Shown here: positions 54,770 through 63,821 of the stretch, piece by piece
Layout of the letters: the number at the start of each line of letters is the position of its first letter
Position numbering within the stretch: the stretch's first letter is position 1
NCBI GenBank assembly: GCA_902614835.1
Contig: CACMMU010000002.1
Coordinates: 1 to 64,000 of the forward strand
Origin: an uncultured Pelagibacteraceae bacterium
GTDB lineage: Bacteria; Pseudomonadota; Alphaproteobacteria; Pelagibacterales; Pelagibacteraceae
DNA length: 64,000 bases
Direction: 5' to 3'
Notes under the pieces: model-generated
What the model was told of the DNA's origin: nothing
The model's input: only the letters and a program-made list of their open reading frames with translations
Databases searched by the model: none
Made by a program: the position numbers and the translations under genes

Positions 54770-55813
54770 TTCAGATATTACAAATTGGATTCCTAACCAT
54801 CTCCAGTCACCAGAAGCTTCTCTTAAAGAACAATTTATTCTTCCTCTTTCCGTAGTAAATTTTCCTTGTAAAATAACTTTGATTTCGTAATCATTAATAA
54901 ATTCAATCTTTGATTTTCTCCATTCGTTTTTTTCATTTGAATAACAATTGATATTTTTAATTTTTGGTCCATCTTTAAAAAAAATAATTTTAACTTTTGG
55001 GGGGTTATTGGGTTCAATTAAGTACTTTTCATCAGGAGCGATACTTTTATAAGCGAAAGGAATTGTTCTTAGCAATCTATTGAACCTTTTTATCTCACCA
55101 TACTTTTCATTAATTGGAAATCTGGGTAACTCGTATTTATCTTTTGTAGAGTCCATTACACCTGAGTGCTGTCCAAATCCATATTTAAAACCCAAATTTT
55201 CTACAATTTTTTTATAAGAATTTTTATATTCTCCAAAAGGATATGCAAAAAATTTAGTTTTATGTTTAAGTTTTTCCTCAAAAAGCTGCATCGAAATTTT
55301 GATATCTTTTTCTATCTCATCGTCTTTTTTATCGACCAGATAACCGTGGGAGTGACTATGGTTTCCGATATGAACAAAATCAAAATCAGAAATTTCTTTA
55401 AGTTGTTCCCAGCTCATATAGCCAGAGGACCCGACACTTTCTGTATTCACAAAAATTATAAACGGTATTTTTTCTTTTTTTAAAATGGGCCAGGCATTTT
55501 TATAAAAAGATAGAAAACCATCATCGATTGTTAATAAAATCTTTTTGGCATTGCTCTTAATATTTATATTTTCCTCAAATTCTTCGTGTGAAATAAATTT
55601 AAAATTCTGCTCTTTTATAAGACTTATATGTGTCTTGAAGTCATCTATTCTTATGTTTGTTGATGGATACTTATTTTCTTCAAATCTATGGTACATAATT
55701 GATATAATTCCACGGTCATATTGTTCTTTTGACGCAGAATAAGAATTGTTAGTGATAACAAAAAAAACTATAAGTAAATTTATGGTTAAAAACTTTTTAA
55801 TAATACATTTCAC
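54764..55813 (-). CDS. Polysaccharide deacetylase family protein
   Basis: A 349-residue secreted NodB-fold enzyme. The signal is CIIKKFLTINLLIVFFVITNNSYS. IISIMYHRFEENKYPSTNIRIDDFKTHI begins the domain; LLTIDDGFLSFYKNAWPIL holds the DD catalytic/metal pair, GNHSHSH the metal histidines, and FAYPFGEY the arginine/pro loop. A C-terminal beta domain follows. It may remove acetyl groups from peptidoglycan or an exopolysaccharide; the target cannot be read. The start is a GTG, giving a 32-base head-to-head overlap with tsaB. Confidence 0.87.
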   Translation of the reverse strand: MKCIIKKFLTINLLIVFFVITNNSYSASKEQYDRGIISIMYHRFEENKYPSTNIRIDDFKTHISLIKEQNFKFISHEEFEENINIKSNAKKILLTIDDGFLSFYKNAWPILKKEKIPFIIFVNTESVGSSGYMSWEQLKEISDFDFVHIGNHSHSHGYLVDKKDDEIEKDIKISMQLFEEKLKHKTKFFAYPFGEYKNSYKKIVENLGFKYGFGQHSGVMDSTKDKYELPRFPINEKYGEIKRFNRLLRTIPFAYKSIAPDEKYLIEPNNPPKVKIIFFKDGPKIKNINCYSNEKNEWRKSKIEFINDYEIKVILQGKFTTERGRINCSLREASGDWRWLGIQFVISEL

Positions 55814-56168
55814 AGGTGCAAATAATTATCTTGGTTTAAAAATACATAATAATTTCTTTGTAAAAAAAATTCAAATGAATATAAAAAACCAAAAAAACAC
55901 ACTTGTGAATAATATATTTAAATTTATCGCGCAAAAGAATGCAAAAATTGACAAAAATTTTTCAATTATTGTCAATTTGGGCCCAGGCAGCTTCTCAAGC
56001 TTGAGAATTTCTTTAGCCACAGCAAAAGGAATAGTAATCTCTAAGGGTGCCAAGCTTTACGGATATAAAGACTCAAGTTTAGATGAATTTAACCCTAAAA
56101 ATATTGAATTATTAATTAAAAAAAATTTATTAGAAAATAATTTGATTAAACCGGTATACATGAGCTAA
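55782..56168 (+). CDS. tsaB: Shortened TsaB-like protein (tRNA threonylcarbamoyladenosine complex)
   Basis: TsaB is the inactive ASKHA partner that dimerises with TsaD for t6A37 synthesis. Homology is clear in VNLGPGSFSSLRISLATAKGIVISKGAKLYGY, the GPGSFTGLR block, and in the final IKPVYMS (PVYLR). The N-terminal IDTS motif is altered to IHFTG. At 128 residues it is about 90 shorter than a normal TsaB: most of the second domain is gone. The ATG is inside the 5' end of the antisense deacetylase gene. Position before fur-miaB matches alphaproteobacteria, but rimI is missing. Confidence 0.75.
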   Translation: MVKNFLIIHFTGANNYLGLKIHNNFFVKKIQMNIKNQKNTLVNNIFKFIAQKNAKIDKNFSIIVNLGPGSFSSLRISLATAKGIVISKGAKLYGYKDSSLDEFNPKNIELLIKKNLLENNLIKPVYMS

Positions 56169-56184
56169 ATTATATAAATATTAT

Positions 56185-56613
56185 ATGAGCAAAATAGAAG
56201 AAAAATGTAAAGAAAAAGGTGTCAGATTAACTGAGCAAAGAAAAATAATTGCAAAGGTTATATCAGACTCCAAAGAGACTTACGGTTCTAAAGATCATCC
56301 CGATGTTGACGAGCTTCACAAAAGAGCAACATCTATTGATAAAAAAATAAGTATCGCTACGGTTTATAGAACAATAAAACTTTTTGAAGAGTCAGGAATA
56401 TTAATTAGACATGATTTTAAGGAAGGCAAATCAAGATACGAACCTACAACGGAAGAGCATCACAATCATCTTATAGATATTAATACCGGGGAAATAGTCG
56501 AATTTGTTGATAAAGATGTAGAAGATCTTCAAAAAAAAATTGCTCAAAAATTGGGTTACAAATTAGTAGACCACAAACTAGAACTTTACGGATCAAAAAT
56601 TAAAAAAAACTAG
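56185..56613 (+). CDS. fur: Fur family transcriptional regulator
   Basis: A 142-residue metal-dependent repressor. The winged helix CKEKGVRLTEQRKIIAKVI is followed by ISIATVYRTIKLFEESGIL (recognition helix) and RYEPTTEEHHNHLIDINTGEIVEF, which holds the HHxH metal site. The C-terminal CxxC zinc motif of E. coli Fur is absent, as in alphaproteobacterial Fur/Mur proteins, which often sense Mn or Fe. In this tsaB-fur-miaB position other alphaproteobacteria encode the same paralogue. Which metal it senses is unclear; Irr is the alternative. Confidence 0.88.
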   Translation: MSKIEEKCKEKGVRLTEQRKIIAKVISDSKETYGSKDHPDVDELHKRATSIDKKISIATVYRTIKLFEESGILIRHDFKEGKSRYEPTTEEHHNHLIDINTGEIVEFVDKDVEDLQKKIAQKLGYKLVDHKLELYGSKIKKN

Positions 56614-56617
56614 AAAC

Positions 56618-57958
56618 TTGCAAAAAAACTTTTTTATCAAAACCTTTGGATGCCAGATGAATGAATACGATAGTAATCGTATTTCTGATTTAGTGCAAAA
56701 AATAGGTTATAAAAAAACAGAAAGTTTAGAAAGCGCTGATTGTTATATTCTAAATACATGCCATATAAGAGAGAAAGCCACAGAAAAAGTTTATCACGAT
56801 ATAGGAAGATTAAAAAAAAAATATAGAAATAAAAAAAAACCAATAGTTTTGATTACTGGATGTGTCGCACAGGCCGAAAACGACGAAATGCTTAAAAGAG
56901 AAAAATATATTGATGCGGTAGTGGGTCCTCAGTCTTATCATAATATCCCGGAAATTTTAAAAGGTATAGTTAAAAAAAAAACAAAAGTAAATTCAACGGA
57001 ATTTGATGTAATTGAAAAATTTGACAAATTAAATACTCTAGAAAACTCAGAGTCAAAAGTATCTTCTTATATAACTATACAAGAAGGATGCGATAAATTT
57101 TGTAATTTTTGTGTTGTTCCTTACACAAGAGGCACAGAGTACTCAAGATCATTAAAAGAAATAATTTATGAAGCTAAGAGTTTAGTTTCAAATGGAACTA
57201 AAGAGATCACACTGTTGGGTCAAAATGTAAATGCTTATAATTTTAAGCATAGCAAGAAAAGTTTTAGATTGTCTGACTTAATAAGAGAGCTAGATAAAAT
57301 TAAAAATTTAAAAAGAATAAGATATACGACGTCACATCCAAATGACATGTCTCCAGATTTAATTGAATGTTATAAAGATATAAAAAAACTCATGCCTTTT
57401 TTGCATTTACCTGTTCAAAGCGGATCTAACAATATTCTAAAAAAAATGAACCGAAAATATACAAGGGAGTATTATTTATCTATCGTTAATAAAATTCGAG
57501 AAGTTTCGAAAAATATCGAATTTTCCAGCGATTTTATAATTGGCTATCCCGGTGAGACTGAAAAAGATTTTTTGGATACAATTGATTTAATTAAAAAAGT
57601 TAATTTTATTAATTCCTATTCATTTATTTACAATAGGAGACCCGGCACTCCAGCTGCAAGCTTGGATTCAATAAAAAACGATGAACAAAAAAAGAGATTA
57701 ATTATTATCCAAAATTTACTTCAGGAAATTCAAATAAATAAAAATAAAAATTCTGTAGGAAAATTTAAAGAAGTTCTGGTTGAAAACAAATTAAAGAATC
57801 AAACCAAATATTTTGGAAGAACCCAAGAGCTAACCCCAGTAATATTTGATGCAAACAAAGAAGATGTGGGAAAGGTGATTTATGTAGAAATTAAAAAGTA
57901 CAATAGAAACACATTATTTGGATCTAAAATAACTTCAAAAAAAGAGGCAGCAGCATAA
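56618..57958 (+). CDS. miaB: tRNA-2-methylthio-N6-isopentenyladenosine synthase MiaB
   Basis: MiaB adds a methylthio group to i6A37 of tRNAs using SAM and two [4Fe-4S] clusters. The 446-residue protein has the N-terminal MTTase domain (FIKTFGCQMNEYDS, ILNTCHIREKA, ITGCVAQ: three cluster cysteines), the radical-SAM motif EGCDKFCNFCVVPYTRG, and the C-terminal TRAM domain. The start is TTG, 4 bases after the fur stop, and gives MQKNFFIKTFGCQMN as in homologues. It overlaps phoH by one base. Confidence 0.97.
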   Translation: MQKNFFIKTFGCQMNEYDSNRISDLVQKIGYKKTESLESADCYILNTCHIREKATEKVYHDIGRLKKKYRNKKKPIVLITGCVAQAENDEMLKREKYIDAVVGPQSYHNIPEILKGIVKKKTKVNSTEFDVIEKFDKLNTLENSESKVSSYITIQEGCDKFCNFCVVPYTRGTEYSRSLKEIIYEAKSLVSNGTKEITLLGQNVNAYNFKHSKKSFRLSDLIRELDKIKNLKRIRYTTSHPNDMSPDLIECYKDIKKLMPFLHLPVQSGSNNILKKMNRKYTREYYLSIVNKIREVSKNIEFSSDFIIGYPGETEKDFLDTIDLIKKVNFINSYSFIYNRRPGTPAASLDSIKNDEQKKRLIIIQNLLQEIQINKNKNSVGKFKEVLVENKLKNQTKYFGRTQELTPVIFDANKEDVGKVIYVEIKKYNRNTLFGSKITSKKEAAA

Positions 57959-58971
57959 TGTTAGAGGCAAAAAACTTAGAAAAGCAAATACTGTTAAAAA
58001 AAATTGATAATCAAACTTTAAATATAAAGATTTTTGACAACAAACTTCTCTTAGCAATTGTAGGAGAATTTAATAGTAATTTATCTGATTTAGAAAAGTT
58101 AACAAATACAAAGCTTTTTTTTAGAGGAAATTCTATAACTGCTAAAGGAGATGAAGATTCGATCTTAAAAGTTTCTGAGTCTTTTAAATTTTTAGTTAAT
58201 AAATTTCTAATTACCAATTCGATTGAAAATAGTGATATAATTTATTCAATAAAAAATAGTATGTCTAATACTGAGCAAAATAATAAAAACAATATAAGAC
58301 CTTTAGGTCAAATTATAAAGACTCCAAAAAAATCAGTTATACCCAGATCAAGAAAGCAGGCTGAATATTTGGAAGCATTAATTAACGAAAAGATAATCGT
58401 ATCCTTAGGACCTGCTGGAACTGGTAAAAGCTATTTGGCAGTATCAGTTGGAGTCAAAATGTTAATGGAAAAGAAAGTGGAGAGAGTAATATTATCAAGA
58501 CCAGCTGTAGAGGCTGGAGAAAGACTTGGTTTTTTACCTGGAGACATGAAAGATAAAGTAGACCCATATCTTAGACCTCTTTATGACGCATTATATGATT
58601 TGTTTGGATACGAGAAAATTCAGAAAAAAATTGAGACAGGGGAAATAGAAATAGCTCCATTAGCATTTATGCGTGGAAGAACTTTAAAAAATTCTTTTGC
58701 TATATTAGACGAGGCTCAAAATGCCTCTTTAACACAAATCAAAATGTTTCTTACGAGAATTGGAGAAAACTCAAAGTTGGTTGTTAACGGAGACCCTTCC
58801 CAAATAGATTTAATTAATAAAAACGATTCTGGTTTATTAAAAACAAAAAAGATTTTGGAAGATGTTGAGGAGATAAAGTTTGTAGAATTTGATCATAACG
58901 ATGTTGCACGACATCCACTAGTTTCAAAAATAGTCAAAGCTTATCAAAAAAAAATTGATGATAAAAATTGA
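57958..58971 (+). CDS. ybeZ: PhoH family ATPase (YbeZ)
   Basis: A 337-residue PhoH-like protein that interacts with YbeY in rRNA quality control. It has a KH-like N-terminal region, then the P-loop VSLGPAGTGKSYLAVSVGVKML, RPAVEAGERLGFLPGDMKDKVDPYLRPLYD, Walker B FAILDEAQNAS, and NGDPSQIDL. It overlaps ybeY by 14 bases and miaB by one, in the standard miaB-ybeZ-ybeY-lnt order. Confidence 0.95.
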   Translation: MLEAKNLEKQILLKKIDNQTLNIKIFDNKLLLAIVGEFNSNLSDLEKLTNTKLFFRGNSITAKGDEDSILKVSESFKFLVNKFLITNSIENSDIIYSIKNSMSNTEQNNKNNIRPLGQIIKTPKKSVIPRSRKQAEYLEALINEKIIVSLGPAGTGKSYLAVSVGVKMLMEKKVERVILSRPAVEAGERLGFLPGDMKDKVDPYLRPLYDALYDLFGYEKIQKKIETGEIEIAPLAFMRGRTLKNSFAILDEAQNASLTQIKMFLTRIGENSKLVVNGDPSQIDLINKNDSGLLKTKKILEDVEEIKFVEFDHNDVARHPLVSKIVKAYQKKIDDKN

Positions 58972-59428
58972 TGTTCTCATTAATGAAAAAAAGTGGAAAA
59001 AATATATTACCAATCCTCAAAATTATTTAAAAAATAAAATAAATAAAATAAAAGGTTTAATTCCCGTACTAAAGAATAAAAAAGTAGTTTTCTCTGTCTT
59101 ATTGACCGGAAATTATCAGATAAAAAATTTAAATAAAAAATTTAGAAATAAAAATAAAACTACAGATGTTTTATCATTTCCTTTTTATCATGAGTGTGAA
59201 TTAAGAAAAAAAATAAAAAAAAATAATGATATTTACTTAGGAGATGTAATTTTAAATTATTATAAAATTAAAAAAGTGAAAAAAGAAGATTTTATTTATG
59301 AATTCAATAAACTATGGGTACATGGTCTCTTGCATTTAATCGGACATAAGCATTATAAAAATAAGGATTTTAAAAAAATGAATAAATTAGAAATTAAAAT
59401 AATAAATAAAATTCAAAATATAAAATGA
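58958..59428 (+). CDS. ybeY: Endoribonuclease YbeY
   Basis: YbeY is a metal-dependent RNase required for 16S rRNA maturation and late ribosome quality control. The 156-residue protein ends with the H-x3-H-x5-H zinc motif HGLLHLIGHKH; the usual Asp before the last His is Lys here. KFRNKNKTTDVLSFPF is the family block. The sequence is extremely lysine- and asparagine-rich. ATG at 58958 is chosen over an adjacent TTG. It overlaps lnt by 4 bases. A corC-type gene often found between ybeY and lnt is missing. Confidence 0.93.
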   Translation: MIKIDVLINEKKWKKYITNPQNYLKNKINKIKGLIPVLKNKKVVFSVLLTGNYQIKNLNKKFRNKNKTTDVLSFPFYHECELRKKIKKNNDIYLGDVILNYYKIKKVKKEDFIYEFNKLWVHGLLHLIGHKHYKNKDFKKMNKLEIKIINKIQNIK

Positions 59429-60999
59429 TAAATTATTTTAATAAAAGAATATTCATCTTGCTTGTCTTCCCTATAATATTAGGAGGTCTGTCAGTCTTAA
59501 GCTTTCAACCATTTAATTTATTCTTTATAAATTTTTTTTCATTACCATCTCTTTTCTGGTTAATATTATATGTAAAAAAGAAATCCAAAAGTATTTATCG
59601 AAAAAAACCTTTTACAAAAAATTTATTTTTATTAGGAACCTCCTTTGGTTTTGGCTTTTTTTTCTTTGGTCTTTATTGGATTATTTATTCTATGACCTTT
59701 GATGAAGCATTCAGGATTTTTATACCTTTTGGTCTTATCTTAATACCCATTTTTCTATCATTGTTTTTTTCTATACCAATCACACTCGCCGGATATTTAA
59801 TTGATGAAAAAATATCATCAATTTTTTTAATTAGTTTTTTTTTTGGTTTAAGTGATTTTGGACGAAGTGTAATTCTTACTGGTTTTCCGTGGAATCTATG
59901 GATTTATAGTTTATCTTATAATGTTGAAAGTTTACAGTTTATTAATATTCTAGGTTTCTTTTCATATAACTTAATTTTCATAACTATTTTCTTTTTTCCA
60001 GCAATTCTGTTTTTTAAAAATTCTAAAAAGTATTTTATTTTGGGTTCATTATTAACTTTAGCTTTATCCAACTACTTCTACGGCTCTTATAAAATAAATT
60101 CTTCAGAAAAAAATCTATATAATAATTTAGATAAAAAAATAAATTTTAAAATTGTTACCGCAGGATTAAGTTTATTTGAATTTAGTGACCCACTTAATGT
60201 ATCCTCAAGATTAATAAGATTGAGTGAACCACAAAAAGAAAAAAAAACTATATTTGTTTGGCCTGAAGGTACTTTTATGTCTGAAAACTTTTCTGTAATT
60301 AAAAATAATAAGGAAATTGTTTCCTTATTTAAAAAAAATTTCTCCAATAATCACCTGATAATTTTGGGTGTAAATACAATTAAAAAAAATAATCAAAAAG
60401 ACAGATATTTTAACAGCATGATAATAGTTGATAACAATTTAAATATAATTGCTCAATATGATAAAAAAAAACTTGTGCCATTTGGAGAGTTCCTTCCACT
60501 AGAAAAATTAATGAATAAGCTTGGAATGAAAAAAATTACACCTGGGTATACATCTTTTTCAACAGGAAAAAGGAATTCACTATTACAATTTAAATTTAAT
60601 ACAAATGAAATAAAAATATTACCACTTATATGTTATGAGATAATTTTCCCAAATTTAATAGAGGGTGGCGATAGTAAATATAACTTCATAGTCAATATTT
60701 CTGAAGACGCTTGGTTCGGTGAGAGCATAGGTCCTTATCAACACTTCTCAAAAGCAATTTTTAGGTCTATTGAGTCTAGGAGGTTTGTTGTTAGGTCTGC
60801 AAATAAGGGAAAAAGTGTATTTATAGATCCTAATGGAAAAGTTATTAAAGCTCTAAAACCTAGCGAAGCCGGAAACATTGAGCTTGAAATACCGTTGATT
60901 GAACCCACAAACAGCCAATATAAAAAAAGTTTGATATTTTTCTCGCTTTTAATTACATATATTTTCACATTTTTTGTATTACGAAAATTTAAAATTTAA
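59425..60999 (+). CDS. lnt: Apolipoprotein N-acyltransferase
   Basis: Lnt adds the third acyl chain to lipoproteins. The 524-residue protein has several N-terminal membrane helices and a periplasmic nitrilase domain with the catalytic Glu (VWPEGTF), Lys ([16 protein letters not shown]) and Cys ([11 protein letters not shown]) triad, followed by [10 protein letters not shown], and a final membrane helix. Its presence fits the lipoproteins in this window (LptE, the BON protein, DUF3576). The stop overlaps the metK start (TAATG). Confidence 0.95.
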   Translation: MINYFNKRIFILLVFPIILGGLSVLSFQPFNLFFINFFSLPSLFWLILYVKKKSKSIYRKKPFTKNLFLLGTSFGFGFFFFGLYWIIYSMTFDEAFRIFIPFGLILIPIFLSLFFSIPITLAGYLIDEKISSIFLISFFFGLSDFGRSVILTGFPWNLWIYSLSYNVESLQFINILGFFSYNLIFITIFFFPAILFFKNSKKYFILGSLLTLALSNYFYGSYKINSSEKNLYNNLDKKINFKIVTAGLSLFEFSDPLNVSSRLIRLSEPQKEKKTIFVWPEGTFMSENFSVIKNNKEIVSLFKKNFSNNHLIILGVNTIKKNNQKDRYFNSMIIVDNNLNIIAQYDKKKLVPFGEFLPLEKLMNKLGMKKITPGYTSFSTGKRNSLLQFKFNTNEIKILPLICYEIIFPNLIEGGDSKYNFIVNISEDAWFGESIGPYQHFSKAIFRSIESRRFVVRSANKGKSVFIDPNGKVIKALKPSEAGNIELEIPLIEPTNSQYKKSLIFFSLLITYIFTFFVLRKFKI

Positions 61000-62162
61000 T
61001 GAAATCTAATAATTATTTTTTTACTAGCGAGTCAGTTTCTGAGGGCCATCCTGATAAAGTTTGCGACCGGATTTCAGATATGGTTGTTGATACCTATATA
61101 TCTAAAGATCCATATTCTAGAGTTGCATGTGAAACCCTTACTACAACTAACAAAGTAGTTTTGGCGGGAGAAACAAGAGGACCTGATATAAAAAAAGATC
61201 ATTTAATAGAAAAAGTTAGAAATTGTATTAAGGACATAGGTTATGAGCAGAAAGGTTTTCATTGGAAAAATTGTGATGTAGACGTTCATCTTCACTCTCA
61301 ATCTTCTGATATTGCCATGGGAGTAGATTCAAAAGGAAATAAGGACGAGGGAGCAGGCGACCAGGGTATAATGTTTGGTTATGCCTGTGATGAGACGGAA
61401 GTTTTGATGCCAGCCCCGATTTACTATTCACATAAAATTTTAGAATTGATGGCAATAGATAGAAAAAAAGGTGTTGCTAACAAATTAGAACCAGACTCAA
61501 AGAGCCAAGTTACAATGAAATATGAGAATGGAAAACCGACGAAAATAACATCAGTAGTAATTTCCACTCAGCATTCATCAGACGTAAACCAGTCTCAGGT
61601 AAAAGAAATTGTAAGACCATATTTAGAAAAAGCAGTTCCAAAAAATCTACTTTCAGAATTAAAAGAAGAAGAATTTTATGTAAATCCAACTGGACAATTT
61701 ATAATTGGTGGTCCTGATGGGGATACAGGACTTACAGGAAGAAAAATTATAGTAGATACTTATGGTGGAGCAGCACCACATGGAGGGGGAGCTTTTTCAG
61801 GAAAGGATCCAAGTAAAGTTGATAGATCTGCAGCTTATGCAGCCAGATATGTTGCAAAAAATATTGTGGCCTCTCAAATTGCCAAAAGATGTCTAATACA
61901 ATTATCATACGCAATTGGGGTTTCAAAGCCATTATCGATTTATGTAGATCTTTTTGATGGCGATGATGAAAAAGCCAAACATGTAGAAAAGTTGATCAAA
62001 GATAATTTTGATTTGAGCCCAAGAGGAATAAGAGAAATGTTATCTTTGAATAAGCCAATATATGAGTGCACAGCAGCCTATGGACATTTTGGAAGAAAAC
62101 CTGATAACAAAGGCAGTTTTTCTTGGGAAAAAACTGACAAAAGTCAAATTTTTAAAAAGTAA
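60999..62162 (+). CDS. metK: S-adenosylmethionine synthetase
   Basis: MetK makes SAM from methionine and ATP. The 387-residue enzyme has [20 protein letters not shown], the [12 protein letters not shown] hexapeptide block, the second signature [23 protein letters not shown], and the C-terminal [14 protein letters not shown]. The ATG overlaps the lnt stop, so no riboswitch leader is possible immediately upstream. It ends 100 bases before nusA; the trmB and rimP genes usually found there are absent. Confidence 0.98.
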   Translation: MKSNNYFFTSESVSEGHPDKVCDRISDMVVDTYISKDPYSRVACETLTTTNKVVLAGETRGPDIKKDHLIEKVRNCIKDIGYEQKGFHWKNCDVDVHLHSQSSDIAMGVDSKGNKDEGAGDQGIMFGYACDETEVLMPAPIYYSHKILELMAIDRKKGVANKLEPDSKSQVTMKYENGKPTKITSVVISTQHSSDVNQSQVKEIVRPYLEKAVPKNLLSELKEEEFYVNPTGQFIIGGPDGDTGLTGRKIIVDTYGGAAPHGGGAFSGKDPSKVDRSAAYAARYVAKNIVASQIAKRCLIQLSYAIGVSKPLSIYVDLFDGDDEKAKHVEKLIKDNFDLSPRGIREMLSLNKPIYECTAAYGHFGRKPDNKGSFSWEKTDKSQIFKK

Positions 62163-62165
62163 TTC

Positions 62166-62194
62166 TTGAAAATCATAAAAATTTAAATTATTAC
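62166..62194 (+). promoter_or_regulatory. Candidate sigma-70 promoter for nusA-infB
   Basis: TTGAAA (62166-62171) and TATTAC (62189-62194) are spaced by 17 bases, matching TTGACA at 5 of 6 and TATAAT at 4 of 6 positions. The start of transcription would fall near 62201, upstream of the hairpin-T run that precedes nusA. AT-rich context makes chance matches likely, so confidence is moderate. Confidence 0.4.
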
Positions 62195-62217
62195 TTAGTT
62201 AAGTTACCTAAAAATAC

Positions 62218-62244
62218 AAAATGGGCTTTTGCCCATTTTTTTTT
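62218..62244 (+). terminator. Intrinsic terminator/attenuator hairpin upstream of nusA
   Basis: A 9-bp perfect stem AAAATGGGC/GCCCATTTT (62218-62226 and 62231-62239) with loop TTTT runs into nine T residues (62236-62244, the first four also in the stem). It sits 56 bases after the metK stop and 18 bases before the nusA ATG, with only the ribosome-binding sequence GGCGAAAGGAAAA between. No promoter fits after it, so nusA must be transcribed through it. Confidence 0.85.
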
Positions 62245-62262
62245 AGGCGAAAGGAAAATATT

Positions 62263-63816
62263 ATGTTGAATAGAGGCCTGGATAAACAAGAGCTTTTAAG
62301 AGTTGTTGACTCTGTAGCAAATGAAAAATCTATAGATAAAGAGCTAATATTAAATTCTATGGAAACAGCAATTCAAAGAGCAGCATACAGCAAGTTTGGA
62401 TCAGAAAATGAAATTGAAGCACAAATAGACAGAAAAAGTGGAAGTATTAAAATTCATAAAGTTTTAACTATCGTAGAAAAAGTCGAAGATCCAGCTAAAG
62501 AGATAACTTTAAAAGGAGCAAATTTAATTGATAAAAAAAATGAAAACCTAAAAGTAGGTGATAAAATTTATGAAGAGTTGCCACAAGTTGATTTTGGAAG
62601 AATAGCAGCACAAAGCGCCAAACAAGTTATTTCACAAAGAGTAAGAGAAGCAGAAAAAAGTAGGCAGTATGAGGATTTCAAAGATAAAAAAGGTCAAATT
62701 TTAAGTGGGGTTATAAAAAGACAAGAGTACAGCAACGTAATCGTTGATTTAGGTAGAGCTGAGGGAATTATCAGAAAAGAAGAATTAATACAAAGAGAGA
62801 TTCTTAAAAACGGTGATAGAGTAAAAGCTTATTGTTTTGATGTAAAAGAGGACGCAAAAGGACACCAAATATTTCTGTCAAGAGCCCACCCACAATTTTT
62901 AGCAAAATTATTTTTTCAGGAGGTTCCTGAAATTTACGAGGGGATAATTGAAATCAAATCAGTTTCTAGAGATCCAGGAAGTAGAGCAAAAATTTTGGTT
63001 TCCTCAAAAGACTCATCATTAGATCCTGTTGGAGCTTGTGTAGGTATGAGAGGAAGTCGAGTTCAAACAGTAGTTAATGAACTGCAAGGAGAAAAGATAG
63101 ATATTATTAAATGGACAGAAGATTTACCTACTTTAGTGGCAGAGTCCCTTTCACCTGCGGAAATTCAAAAAGTTTTGATCGACGAACAGAATAAGAGAAT
63201 GGAAGTTATCTTAACTGAAGAAAATCTTAGCAAGGCAATTGGAAGAAGAGGACAAAATGTAAGGCTTGCCTCTAAATTAATAGGATATGAAATTGATATT
63301 TTGACGGACAAAGAAGACTCGGAAAGAAGACAGATCGAGTTTAAGGAAAAAACAGAAAATTTCGTTAAAAATTTAGAGGTTGATGAAACCTTAGGACAAC
63401 TTCTTGTGTCAGAAAATTTTCAAAGTGTAGAAGAAATTGCACAGTGCAAACCGGATGATATTCATAAAATTGAAGGAATAGATGAAACAACTGCTAAAGA
63501 ACTGATATCTAGAGCAGCAGAAAGTATAGAAAAAGAAAAAATTGAAGTATCTAAAAAGCTTAAAGATCTTGGAGTTGAAGATGCTCTGCTTAATTTAGAT
63601 GGGATGACCCAAGGTATGCTTGTTGTTTTGGGTGAAAAAAATATTAAAAAACTCATAGATTTTGCTGAACTTTCATCAGATGAGTTAATTGGAGGTTTCG
63701 ATGAAATTAAGGGAAAAAGAATAAGAATAAATGGCTATCTAGAAGACTTTGCATTGTCAAAAGAAGAAGCAGATAACTTAATAATGGGAGCTAGAAAAAT
63801 TGTTTTTAAAGATTAA
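62263..63816 (+). CDS. nusA: Transcription termination/antitermination protein NusA
   Basis: NusA binds RNA polymerase and promotes pausing, intrinsic termination and antitermination. The 517-residue protein has the N-terminal polymerase-binding domain (KQELLRVVDSVANEKSIDKELIL), S1 domain (GQILSGVIKRQEYSNVIVDLGRAEGII), KH1 (DPVGACVGMRGSRVQTVVNELQGEKIDI), KH2 (LSKAIGRRGQNVRLASKLIGYEI) and C-terminal acidic repeats (EEIAQCKPDDIHKIEGIDETTAKEL). The frame is open to an ATG within the hairpin at 62221, but homology and the Shine-Dalgarno sequence favour ATG at 62263. infB follows at 5 bases; ylxR is absent. Confidence 0.97.
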   Translation: MLNRGLDKQELLRVVDSVANEKSIDKELILNSMETAIQRAAYSKFGSENEIEAQIDRKSGSIKIHKVLTIVEKVEDPAKEITLKGANLIDKKNENLKVGDKIYEELPQVDFGRIAAQSAKQVISQRVREAEKSRQYEDFKDKKGQILSGVIKRQEYSNVIVDLGRAEGIIRKEELIQREILKNGDRVKAYCFDVKEDAKGHQIFLSRAHPQFLAKLFFQEVPEIYEGIIEIKSVSRDPGSRAKILVSSKDSSLDPVGACVGMRGSRVQTVVNELQGEKIDIIKWTEDLPTLVAESLSPAEIQKVLIDEQNKRMEVILTEENLSKAIGRRGQNVRLASKLIGYEIDILTDKEDSERRQIEFKEKTENFVKNLEVDETLGQLLVSENFQSVEEIAQCKPDDIHKIEGIDETTAKELISRAAESIEKEKIEVSKKLKDLGVEDALLNLDGMTQGMLVVLGEKNIKKLIDFAELSSDELIGGFDEIKGKRIRINGYLEDFALSKEEADNLIMGARKIVFKD

Positions 63817-63821
63817 TTATT

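Noticed and set aside
60980-61000. SAM riboswitch upstream of metK
   Set aside because: The metK ATG overlaps the lnt stop, so no leader or aptamer can lie there.
62221-62262. Longer nusA frame starting at ATG 62221
   Set aside because: The extra residues come from the hairpin and T-run, have no homology, and a good Shine-Dalgarno sequence precedes the ATG at 62263.
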